Shown here in pieces: positions 44,367-54,435 of a stretch of DNA of 64,000 nucleotides. Position 1 is the stretch's first letter. Every line of letters starts with the position of its first letter. This DNA is from Icerya purchasi (Eukaryota > Arthropoda > Insecta > Hemiptera > Monophlebidae), in NCBI GenBank assembly GCA_039619475.1, contig CM077115.1:32625083-32689082 (forward strand), read 5' to 3'. The notes below the pieces were generated by a model. It did not search any database and was not told where the DNA came from. It worked only from the letters and a program-made list of their open reading frames with translations. The position numbers and the translations under genes were made by a program.

Positions 44367-45362
44367 CTAATCCGTGCAAATTTTACGTTGACAATCGATA
44401 CAATCTTTTACTTTCATACAATTTCGAGTACTCTGTCTCAATGTATCATCATCGATATAATATTCTTCATCATGTTCATGTTCGTAGCATGGTAGAAGTG
44501 ATTTTATCGTATCATCCTGTTTTAATTTATCTGGTAAAAATGTATAAATGTCTCCAACGCAACTGGGAAATAATGTAATTATCATTTCTTTGGTGGCTGT
44601 AATGAACAACTGGCTTAAATCATTTATATTGAGATTATTCATAAGCTTCAGCGGATGGATAATATGATCGTACCAGGCTTTCATCACCATAACGTTTTTC
44701 ACCGCACAATGAAAACTATCATTCTCATTATGATGTTTACAAGTTACCAAATTGCTTATACCAAAGTATTCTTCATGTAGATCATCAACACTAGGTACTC
44801 GAAAAACTTGATCCATATTAACGACTTCATAGTCCAAGTCATGCAACGATTTTTCGTTAAGTTCCATTAGTGTAAGTTTAGCATATGCCGTTAAAATATA
44901 TACGCGAGCCCTTGGTTTTTGTGATAATATCGTGAATATATCGCGTGCCATGAATATTTCTTCCCGACAGGGAAATAATGAAGAGTTTTTCAAGTAATGA
45001 CTTACCGAAGAACATCGTAAATGCGGCATTTCTGATGCATGCCATGCTCTGCTTGGTTTATACAGCGTATGCAAACACTTCCCGCCAGACATATCGATCA
45101 TTGCTAGCTCGGTTACTCGAAAACTATAATCACAATCTATATGGATGCTGATATCTAAAAAATATTCCGCTATATCCGCTTGTTCTGATAATAATACAGG
45201 ACCAACGACTTTACGCACAAAAGATGTGGATTCTTCTGATGTATAACCATCATATTGCGGTGTCGGAGGTGACGAAATCGTATGTGAGCCACTAACACTC
45301 GAAAATGAATTCTGAATAAATTCACCGGCTTTAATATCAATCGATTCGGTATTGTTATTCAT
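44367..45362 (-). CDS. 331-aa protein, possibly DEDD exonuclease-like (right arm)
   Basis: Identical in protein sequence to 31713-32708; same features: exonuclease-like first motif near residue 66, C-H...HCAVKN pattern near residue 212, acidic and Cys-rich C-terminus. It reads inward from the right end of the element. Conservation of an intact frame in both arms, while non-coding positions differ slightly, is compatible with a recent origin or gene conversion as much as with selection. Confidence 0.6.
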   Translation of the reverse strand: MNNNTESIDIKAGEFIQNSFSSVSGSHTISSPPTPQYDGYTSEESTSFVRKVVGPVLLSEQADIAEYFLDISIHIDCDYSFRVTELAMIDMSGGKCLHTLYKPSRAWHASEMPHLRCSSVSHYLKNSSLFPCREEIFMARDIFTILSQKPRARVYILTAYAKLTLMELNEKSLHDLDYEVVNMDQVFRVPSVDDLHEEYFGISNLVTCKHHNENDSFHCAVKNVMVMKAWYDHIIHPLKLMNNLNINDLSQLFITATKEMIITLFPSCVGDIYTFLPDKLKQDDTIKSLLPCYEHEHDEEYYIDDDTLRQSTRNCMKVKDCIDCQRKICTD

Positions 45363-45694
45363 ATTTGATTATTATTTTAATATTTTTACTAAAAAAAAGA
45401 GCGAAAAAAAGAGAGAAAAAAATAACGATGAAAATGAGAGAAAAAAGACAAAAAATAAAGAGAGAAAGAAAAAGAGAAAAAACGTATGAAATTATTGACT
45501 TTAACGTTCTTGTCAATTTTTTAATAACGCGTGAAGCACACAGCTTCAACAAATTCCACACGTTTAACATAACACTAATACTGACTGCCTGAACAGATCC
45601 GTTCGATTTTTTAGCTCGATGGGGGGGGGGGGGGCCTTTGAAAAGGGAGGGCTGCACTAGAAAAACCACATTCCTTTGGTGTTAGTTGGTTATA

Positions 45695-46718
45695 TACACA
45701 GATGAATGACGTTGTCAGGTGTTTTTTGGCTTAAGTATGATTGTGTAGGTGTGTACATGCGAACCGGATTTTACAAGAAAAGATACGAGGGGTAATATCC
45801 CAGCAGACTTAATGACAGCGTTGCACGATCGAAATCAACGGCATGGCAACTTGCCTGCATGTGTGTAAATATATTTGAGAAAAAATATAGTACAAAAGAT
45901 CTCGAAAAAAAAAAAAATGTTTGTATAGCGAAAGAAAATAAAAATATACTTAGGCTAATTCTATAATACTTAGAGTCGAAAAAAAAAAAATAATTATTAT
46001 GAATGATATGGAAACTAACAATAGAAGATGTGTGCGCATTCCTAGCTGTGAAGGCCTCAACGGATTTATTTTTAGAGTCAGGAAAAAAAATAAATAAATA
46101 AAAATTATGAACGGTCGGAAGAAATGTTTGGAAGTGTAAAAAATATACTTAGGCTGCTGGCTTTGAAATAATTAGACTTAGGCTTCGAAATATTAAAAAA
46201 AAAAAAAAAAAAATCGCGGTAGTGCGAGTGAACGATGCGTGTGCTTTCACGGAGGCTAACGCTATGTTGGATATATACGTGGGATCCAACTATAGGTGGG
46301 ATAGGGTGAGTGGAGACTTATGTTAGATTCAAGCTTTAAATATTATACTTAGACTTCTAAATATTTAAAAAAAAAAAAAAAAAAAATGAAAGAAAAAACA
46401 TGGTAGTTTGAATAAATGAAACGTGCGCGGGAACGGTGCGTGCGCTCTCGCGGCGGCTAACGTTATGTTGAATAGAAGCGTAGGAATGGACGGTGCACTT
46501 TTGCAAAGGGATCGGAGAATACAGAAAAATATAAAAATACTTAAGCTAATTCTATAATACTTGGATGTAGAAAATAATATTATGAATGATATGGAAACTA
46601 ATGGCGTGGTGTCGACTTAAACGTATGCAGGATCGTCTATAGGTGTGGGTTGTGAACGCTGCTTAGGTTAGATTCAGGCTTTTAAATATTATACTTAGGG
46701 TAATTTTTAAAATTTCTG
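45695..46718. repeat. Degenerate repeat region, right arm
   Basis: Mirror of 30357-31380, with the same TAAGTATA/GAATCTAAC and GAATTAGC(C/T)TAAGTA units in complement. Confidence 0.6.
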
Positions 46719-46721
46719 TAC

Positions 46722-47159
46722 TTAGGCTTCGAATTTGAAAAACGATGTAGCATGAATGACGTTTGAATATAAATTAAATGTGGTGGCGTAGTGCATGGTT
46801 AGTATTCTATTCCTTTCTTGTAACGCTCGAAAATAACAGAAAATTTTACGATAGTGATTGGCGTTATACACCGCGGGAATATAGATCTTCTCAGACATAC
46901 TGTTCAAGATGGCTCTCGAACACTTGCTATCACAATGTATTTGGCAATGTCGCTCAAACACGGCCGCTCCGAACAACGCGAAGGGTATAAATGAATGAGA
47001 TAGTCGAACAGGTTCAAATAGTGTACGTCTAGATGTGGACCTTTGATTTGGCCGTGAACAATCGACCGATGTAACCATCTTCCCCCTGGATGATGCATAC
47101 ATCAGCCATTTAAAAGTCGCCATTCCTCGCGGGTGGCATTTAAAAATATTCGTTGACAA
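46722..47159 (-). CDS. Possible 145-aa protein, unknown (right arm)
   Basis: Mirror copy of the tentative frame at 29919-30356, same sequence, same uncertainty. Confidence 0.25.
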   Translation of the reverse strand: MSTNIFKCHPRGMATFKWLMYASSRGKMVTSVDCSRPNQRSTSRRTLFEPVRLSHSFIPFALFGAAVFERHCQIHCDSKCSRAILNSMSEKIYIPAVYNANHYRKIFCYFRALQERNRILTMHYATTFNLYSNVIHATSFFKFEA

Positions 47160-47258
47160 TAAAAATATTAGACGTGTGCATGTGTGTGTGTGTGAACGTG
47201 TAGCGATCAGGATTCCATCGGTGGCGTCGAGGGTCTCGAAGATGATCGGGTAGTTAAT

Positions 47259-47493
47259 TTCGAACGAATGTCAGGAATTCACCCCCTGCACCCCGTGCCA
47301 CCCTCAACCGGTTGCTGGAACATTCAAATATTTCCGTTAAAAATAAAACAACGAAAAATCACGATCGTTCGGTTCTGGAACATTCAAAAATTTCCGTTAA
47401 AAATAATAATAATAATAAAAAAATCGAACGAATGCCTGGAATTCACCCCTCGTAGCAGCACACCCACCTGCCCTCATTAGATCGCTGGAACCA
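47259..47493 (-). repeat. Subterminal direct repeats of the right arm
   Basis: Mirror of 29585-29819. Confidence 0.65.
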
Positions 47494-47989
47494 TCAGATA
47501 TTCTTCTTAAAAAATAAAATTTTTAAAAAAAAAATGCCGGAACGGAGCACGACTCGGAAAATTCCTTCAAAATTTGGGTTCTAAGTGTTGAGTTTCGAAC
47601 GTTTTTAACACTCCGCCAAAATTTTACACCTCCCAACCCCCGGAAATTAAAATTAAAAATTATGATACATATATTACATGTAGACTCCTGTATAATACAT
47701 ACACATAATAGTAGAACGCGCCGTGTGTGGGAATGCGGGTGCGTGGAGATGCGCGCCCGATCGGATAGCATAATTTTTGGAACCCGGCTAGAATACTTAC
47801 GCCCCAGAATTTTGAAAAAAGCACGATAGCGGCCGATGCGTGTGTGGGAACCAGCGGCACACTTCGCGGCGGCGGCAGCGGCTACAGGCGGACCGCGAAA
47901 ACGAATATACTCCAGTACTCACGCTCCAGGGGGTCTAATTAGCGCGGCGGCATCCTTTTGTGTCCCAGAATGAACCCTAATATTCTACT

Positions 47990-47995
47990 ATCCAC
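47990..47995. repeat. 6-bp target-site duplication, right (ATCCAC)
   Basis: Exact repeat of 29083-29088, directly after the element end. Confidence 0.9.
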
Positions 47996-48336
47996 TGTGT
48001 ACAAAATTAAATGTAGCACGTGCAACGAAATATAGGTATAGGGGACAAACGCGTCGCATTTTCCGCATTCGTTATAACGAGCATATTGCTGCTATTAAAC
48101 ACGGACATATTAATAAATCATCTGTTGCGGAACATATTATTATTAATAAACATAGATTAAAATTAAACATACAAGACAACCTAGAAATAATAAAATATAT
48201 CAATAATTATAATTTACTTAATAGCGCCAAAACGTATTGTATTAATAAATTTAAGAATAATTTAATTAATAATAATCTTATCACTAATAATAACCCGCTA
48301 TTTAAAATTCACAATCAATCATTATCGATATATTGA
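47996..48336 (+). pseudogene. Penelope-like element ORF, 3' piece (GIY-YIG endonuclease)
   Basis: Continues the frame cut at 29088. It starts with VYKIKCSTCNEI, the GIY-like motif region (usual form G[IV]YxIxC...), then a 4-bp insertion (TAGG repeated) shifts the frame. The next motif reads YRGQTRRIFRIRYNEHIAA, where YVGQTxRxxxxRxxEH is expected: the YIG motif is YRG, the catalytic Arg region and the conserved NEH remain. SSVAEH follows, as usual in PLE endonucleases. The frame stops at 48334-48336. The domain nicks the target for retrotransposition in active elements; this copy is broken by the frameshift and by the 18.9-kb insertion. Confidence 0.8.
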
Positions 48337-48510
48337 TTAGTTTATAAGGATGATATATGTGATATCGTTTATTTAACTTTTAAATTTATTTATTATTGTC
48401 ACGATTATGAAGTACGTAACTCCGAAACATGTCGGTTTTATTTTATATTTTTAAACTATAATTTTTCTCTAATACGAATTCTGGTAAATTTTTAATAATA
48501 ATGAACCGTC
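48337..48510 (+). repeat. PLE 3' UTR with hairpin-family sequence
   Basis: Follows the PLE stop codon. 48395-48505 contains ATTATGAAGTACGTAACTCC, then GAAACATGTCGGTTTT, and a TAAATTTTTAATAA end. It is closely related to each arm of the inverted repeat at 51660-51862. This links that hairpin family to PLE termini. Confidence 0.55.
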
Positions 48511-49381
48511 CGGGAATTTTTTCCCTTTAAGAGACATAATTTTAACGTAGTTGAAAGGAAGTACCTAGCAATGTTCTTTGTATAATAGAAAAAAAAAAAA
48601 AAAAAATTAAAACAATATGCCGTTCAATGATTTAAAATTACAAAGATCCTCGAAGTTTGCTTTCTGCAAGCGCTTCAACATAGTGCATCCACAGTGGCCT
48701 ACATAGTTCTAATGATACTTAACCTGGTAGAATATCATATAAGTGTGATACTTGTTCGGTAATGTATTACTCAAAGGGGAAAAAACATATATATATATAT
48801 ATATATATATTTACACGATCCAATAAAGAAATAATCTACCCCTATTTATGGAGCTATCGAAAAAAAAAATGTGATTCCTGAAAAAAAGAAACATTGTTAA
48901 GCATACAACAATATGTCTCACAATCTAAGCTGAGACAGTGTTATTAATATTCTTTGTAAACCTCTCTACCACATACACACACACACACACCGGCCATAAC
49001 AATATGCTCACTAGTGTCTGTCTCTCCTCTTCCTTCACTTCTAGACTAATTTTTTAATTTCTGAAAACTTCTTGAATCGTGTTAATGGATATTTTCTGCT
49101 ATTATTGCTGCAAAAATCTGCTATAACAAAAAAATATATATATATTTTTATCCCGTTCTCTCTCATTCTGAATTCAGTTCTGTACCGTGATCGCAATTGA
49201 GCGGTTATTTCCTATTATCTCTTTCGTATATTTACACGCATGTGTACTCACACACTTTCACCCCCTCACGTACATACAGTGTTGATAGGTTTTATACAGG
49301 ACTCTCTATAGTGACGAAAACTACTCATAAACGGCACCGTATGTATTTCGAAAAATCGCGTGTTGAAAATCTAAAAATATG
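48511..49381. other. AT-rich interval with microsatellites
   Basis: Poly(A) near 48589-48606, (AT)n at about 48787-48811, (CA)n at about 48972-48990. No gene seen. Confidence 0.4.
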
Positions 49382-49640
49382 AAAATAAAAATTTAAGAGC
49401 AGAATATGTTATAGAAATTTCTTTCAAAATTTGTATTCCGAATGTTAAGAGTCGAGCGTTCTCATTTGTCTTCAGGTAATTCGTTGCTTCCGCTCGCATA
49501 TAAAATCGACCTTTTATTACCTTTCTGATATATAATAGTTGGATTTAAAATGAAAAATTATTAAAAACAGAATATGCTACGAAAATTTCCCTCAAAATTT
49601 GGAATCCAAGTATCGAGTTGCGATCGTTTTCAGTGATCTC
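49382..49640 (+). repeat. Two tandem units resembling the palindrome's terminal region
   Basis: Two units about 165 bp apart (GAATATG(T/C)TA..GAAA then TTTC(T/C)(T/C)TCAAAATTTG, then GAGTCGAGCGTT or GAGTTGCGATCGTTTT). The same order of words (CCTTCAAAATTTGGGTTCTA, GAGTTTCGAACGTTTT) occurs inside the element at about 47563-47613 and its mirror. Diverged, so probably an old relic of a related element. Confidence 0.4.
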
Positions 49641-50700
49641 AAGGAGTTTACTCTTTTACACTCTTGAAAATAATGAAATTTGCTTTTCTTCACACTTCTA
49701 TATACATATAGTACACGCAAAGAAACGACGTTCGGTTAAAACTCTCGCGGTTTGCCGGGAAAATAAATAAATTAATTAAGAGGTAAATAAAATTCGTTGA
49801 TACACGGCTATTGATAAATTTGCGTTACTATTAAAAATTTTTCATACGCGCAATCAATGTTTTTTATCATAGGTATAATAAAAAAATAAATAGAAAAAAG
49901 ATCTTCAGTATATTAAATTATCTTATCAGTATCAGAAATTTGTGTATAAAGCCATACATGCGCGCGATTCCGGTGAGCGCACGGGATGTACGATAAATTA
50001 AAAAAAAAATGTTTACAACGTGCATTTTTACTAACTTAGATTTGTTTTTTTGAATTTAAATATGTGATATGAAATCGAGAATCTATACATGTATACATAT
50101 ACATTTAATATTGAAAGTAACGGAAAATAATAATAATAATAATGCATCGCCTGGAGATCGCCCGGTTCAAGAACGATCATCATGTACTGTTGGAAGGTTT
50201 TGTGGAAATTATGTGCTAATATGATGCGGGTATAATATGTTATTTTTTGTATAATAAAAAAAATTTATCAACAATATATATTTTGATTATTAAACGAAAA
50301 TAAAAATTTATCACCCCCCAACCCACAACAGATGCTTTCCTGAACGTTGTAATATGCAGCGACGATATAGCAGCTTAAATGGTAATTGTAGGAATATCAG
50401 GCTGCGTACCATATAATGTCTAATGAAATAGGATAAAATGAAAAAAATATTTTCCATTATTCGGAAGTGTAATAATTACTATTTCATGTTTTTGAATAAG
50501 GGTGTGTTCAATCGATAATACAGCATAGAACTGCATTGCTTCAGTGAAAGTTGTTTGCCTTCGTAAATGGAATGATTATAGCAACGGACTTTGAAACATG
50601 TGAGACATGATCCCACAAAGATGTACGATAGATTAGAAATTATATACTAACGGTAAGGGAAACCCGCTATCATAATATTTCGTAAAGTATTACAATAGTG
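49641..50700. other. AT-rich interval, no gene seen
   Basis: A C run (CACCCCCCAACCC) near 50311-50323. No recognised feature. Confidence 0.35.
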
Positions 50701-51400
50701 AAGACACAGAAAAATTATGAATGAATGGTAAAAATGCGGGAGTGTCTGGGTTAATTTTCGTTATCGTAATAGTACAATTAAGTTAATTTCAAAAAATATA
50801 CCGTAGGATTTTTTCAGAAATGTACGAAGAAATTGCGAGTTATTAATTTTGATAGTAGGAGGTAGACTAATTTTTAAAAAACTTATTACTGAACAACGGT
50901 TTGCGCGCGCTACACCATGATGATCCTGCCTGCAACGACCCCTACTCTGAAAAATTATTATTCATAACTGTAAGAAATATTACAAACGGTAAAATGTAGG
51001 AACCAGGATAGTATACATAGACTAGTTTTGAATATCATAACGTTGGAATTTCGGTGACGTACTATCTGAGGAGAAGTTGATGTGTGTAAAAGCGGACGAT
51101 GTGCTTTTATGGAATCTTGCAATGGTAACGATAAGTGGTAAGAGGAATGGATAAATTTTTTGCATGAGATAGTACTAATTACACTAATTTTAAAAATAAA
51201 CCATAGGATTTTTTTCGTAAGCGTGCAGTGTAAGGGGGTAAATGGTTAGATTAACCCGTGACAGCAGGATAGTATACCTAATTTTGATAATTTATTAATG
51301 AGTATGTGTACGACATGGAGGGCAAAAGGTTAGTTTTTGGTAGTACTTGGGCTACAATTAGAATTTTTTCGAAACTGAAGGAACATGGAATACAAATTTT
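50701..51400 (+). repeat. Degenerate units resembling the palindrome's internal repeats
   Basis: Three loose units (about 50715-50840, 50950-51060, 51110-51240), each with AATGGTAA(A)..., then TAGTAC..TTA.ACTAATTT, then AAAA.ATA(C/A)C.(T/A)AGGATTTTTTC. The right arm has the same succession near 42553-42660 (GATCGGTAAAACTG, AATAGTATACTTTGACTAAT, CATTTTGCAGGCTTTTTTC). Suggests an older, decayed relative of the element next to the new one. Confidence 0.4.
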
Positions 51401-51659
51401 TAATTGTTTCGGTTAGTTTGAGGGTCAATTGGCATCCTCGTATTTAGCTGAAAAGGAAAAAGAAGATACGAATTTTTATCGGAAGATCCATTGAAAGTGA
51501 TGAGTTTTCGCGTTTTGAGTAGCCCTCATGCGTATACCGTAGTACGCAAGTTGACCACTCCGAGATTTAACGAGTAATCTATTTTAAAATGTCTTCCTTT
51601 AGTTGTTTATTTATTTTTAGTTTTCCTGAACATATAAACTAGAGGTACATATTGTAGTT

Positions 51660-51862
51660 TATTAAAAATTTATAAAAACATGTATTACACAGAAAATTAT
51701 ACTTTCAAAATATTAAAATAAAGTATGTTTCGGAGTTACGTACTCCATAATCATGGCATTTGAGATTATGTAGTACGTAACTTCGAAACATACTTTATTT
51801 TAATATTTTTAAAGTATAATTTTCTGCAAAATACAAATGTTTTTATAAATTTTTAATAAAGT
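51660..51862. repeat. PLE-like terminal hairpin D (inverted repeat)
   Basis: Arms 51660-51756 and 51765-51862 are complementary (TAAAAATTTATAAAAACATG ... AAAGTATGTTTCGGAGTTAC and complement). The inner region on the minus strand reads ATGATTATGGAGTACGTAAC, then TCCGAAACATAC, a stem-loop GGAGT/ACTCC ending in GAAAC as in hammerhead stem II, with a degenerate core. Matches the PLE 3' UTR at 48395-48505. Confidence 0.6.
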
Positions 51863-51865
51863 GAT

Positions 51866-53589
51866 AACACAGAGAAAATGGACATAAACATTTCTAACTG
51901 AAATATAAAGAAGTACATAGTCAAAAGCAGTTGCATCGGCGATATTTCAAAAATAGCTCTTTTCACGTGTCACGTTACATGTTCGCCGTGTAGAACAAGT
52001 CATATGTGCCGTCTAATTTGAAGCAAAGTACATATCGAGTGTACCGGATTAAAGCGACCAGAGAAACGAGTCGGCTCCCAATATCTCCTTCAGGTTTCCT
52101 TTAGCGACTTTTAAGTATATATTATGAAAAGCTTAATTCTTCAATTTACACTTTTGTCGAAAGTCCGCGGGATACTCACTTTAGCTTTATGTTATTCGTT
52201 ACGCAAAACACATGAAGGAGAGCCCCGAAGTGTAAAATTCACTATAGAGGGGTATTTCACTTGCAAAGTTCAATTTTGTTACGAAAATTCGAGTCAAATT
52301 TCGATCGCGCTTTCATTTTCAGGTGACACGAAGTAGGCGGTAACTATTTGAATCGATTAATTCGCCTAGTCTAAAAAAAAAACCCTAAAGAAAGGTGAAA
52401 AAATAAAGCGAAATAATATATAGACTAAAAATGAAATGGAAATTTTCATTAAATCGTAAAATAAAAATCAAAATAAAGGAAACAAACTTTGTCGTATATT
52501 TTATTTTAGTTTTTCACTTTTAAATTTTATGTTCTATGAAGTTTCATCGTCGTTCGTCGTTGACGCATTTACTCTGATCTCCGGTGATAGCAGTGTTAAA
52601 TTGCCGAAATTCGAAGAAATACGCTGTTGTTAAAATGTCGGCAGCGCACGCGTGATTACAGAGACACGAGATTTTCGGATCTATTCCACCATCGAAAGCG
52701 TCTAAAATTAAATTAATTAGTAATTGCCGCGCATTACGTAATAGTAGAGGTAGTTTCGCCGTCAAGCTGATAAATTACCGGCAAACACGCGCCTAACTTC
52801 AGTTTTCAACCTGAAAATCCTTTGCGCCATTTCGAAACAGTCATGGGGTATACCGAGATTTAAAAGCAGCGACGCAGATAAATACACTTCAGAGCCACCT
52901 GATCAGCTACAGGAAATAAATATGTCAAATAATTTAAAAAAAAGAAAACAAAAAAAAAAAACAGAAACAAAACTTTATCATCCTTAGTACATGCTAAAAG
53001 AACACATCGCTAACCACCTGCCGTCAACATCATTTTCAAAGGACAAAAATGTGTGATTTTATACTTATCATGAACGTCTACTACTCTACCACGAAACGAG
53101 TACAGATGAAATAGTATCTTAAGCGGATAGATAAATTTTGATAAATCCATTTCCTGCCTAATTAATTAATTTCCATTTCATGCTCGCTGTACATTATTCC
53201 AGATACGATCACGATCGACACATACGGACATAAATAGCCTCGGACTAAAAATCGATGTTTCGTATCTATTTCCGTGTATTAATTTTTAAAATTTTCCTGT
53301 TTTCCGGTTGTTCGCTCCTTTTTTGTCCAAGCAATCTGAATTAGAAGCGTATGTCTCAGCGAATGAATACGATTCCGTGTAAAGACCGAATCCCCCGCAC
53401 GTGTTGAGTGAAAACAAATAATTGGTCCAAAATGATCTGTCGATTTCGTTAGAACTCGATCTCTGGAGTTGTTAGTTACGTTTTTAATGCCTTTAGTCCC
53501 GATTCGCTTCATCCCATTTTATCGGCGTCAAAGCACGTTCTTATCAGTTCGTACCGCTAAAATATATATCACGCAAACAGCACACAAGC
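51866..53589. other. AT-rich interval, no gene seen
   Basis: No recognised domain in any frame; A-rich stretches near 52950-52966. Confidence 0.4.
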
Positions 53590-54435
53590 TACAGTAAAGA
53601 AATATCCAGACCATCTAATATTCTACACAGATGTAGCTAAACGTCACCTAACTGACGAGGATCATCGCCCGCTGCCTGTGCTTTTGAGGCATGCGATGTA
53701 TCACAAGCAGTGGGACTCAATGACAGCTGTGCGGTCGTGGACGCGAAGATCTACGGAATATTCTTCTACTATCGTCACTTTCTCTCTCTCTCTCTCTAGA
53801 ACCTACGGCTCAGAAATCGCTAATGGTAACCGACTCGTTGGCCGCTCTATTACAACATCAAACCTTTGCACGAAACATCCGACAGTAATTCAGATCGACC
53901 AGATTTTGTATAGATTTTCTAAGAGGCACTGTGCTCAATAGCATGGTTATGGATGCCCAGCCGTACTGCGATCCCCGAAAATGAGCGGGTTAACATATCC
54001 GCTCGATCAGCAATGCCTGAATATGGCTTCGCAACACCGTGTGTATTTCAGCATTGTTCTTGGCCAAATACTCGTTTCGTCCGCATGAAAAGAGCACTGG
54101 GCCTCCTGTCAGACTAAGATAACCATTAAAGACACAACTGAGCCGCGGTATCCAGTGGAAAACATGTCTCGTGCAGAGTTTTGTGCTCTGCTGGGAGAAG
54201 GACATATAGCCCTGTCGTTCCACAACTATATATTTCGACGAGCTCCGTCTCCTACATTCTGCTCTTTCTGCCTACAAAGAAGCAGCGTTCCTACTGTATC
54301 GTGCATACTATGTATGTGCCCAGCCTTTTCAGATCACAGAATGTCTCATGGAACAGAACAATGACAATGTCGTCAATATCCTTACTAAAGTCCATCGACG
54401 GCAACGGCATCTGTCCTTCAGTTTATTAAAGCAAC
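53590..54435 (+). mobile_element. Decayed LINE RNase H and C-terminal region
   Basis: Translations across frames give an RNase H-like start (HLIFYTDVAKRHL near 53610, expected FTDGSK), LMVTDSLAALLQHQTF near 53822 (expected TDSxSALxxL), and PSRTAIPENERVNISARSAM near 53959 (expected PSHxGIxGNExAD). A (CT)n tract at 53780-53798 interrupts it. The order TDG, TDS, PSHxGI matches LINE RNase H. Heavily frameshifted, no functional frame. Confidence 0.6.

Larger units (their letters stand above)
29089..47989. mobile_element. Palindromic Maverick/Polinton-derived element, 18.9 kb
   Basis: A self-complementary element. The left arm is 29089-38526, the spacer 38527-38598 and the right arm 38599-47989. 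The termini begin AGTAGAATATTAGGG and end with the exact complement. The element is bordered by the 6-bp TSD ATCCAC. Each arm carries, from its end inward: a GC-rich terminus, tandem repeats, a 331-aa gene reading inward, a long non-coding repeat region, a 325-aa DUF8207-like gene reading outward, an AT microsatellite, and a fragment of protein-primed DNA polymerase B reading outward. No integrase, protease, packaging ATPase or capsid gene is seen, so it is not autonomous. Length is within the 15-20 kb usual for Mavericks, but normal members have TIRs of hundreds of bases, not 9.4 kb. Confidence 0.85.
38599..47989 (-). repeat. Right arm of the giant inverted repeat
   Basis: Complement of 29089-38526 with the small differences listed there. 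Ends in TTCTACT, complement of the left AGTAGAA. Confidence 0.95.

Noticed and set aside
29089..47989. Palindrome as an assembly or sequencing foldback artefact
   Set aside because: The flanks are not complementary to each other, they carry a shared 6-bp TSD, they join into one PLE frame, and the arms differ by substitutions and a 51-bp microsatellite length change. An artefact is not fully excluded without reads, but it is unlikely.
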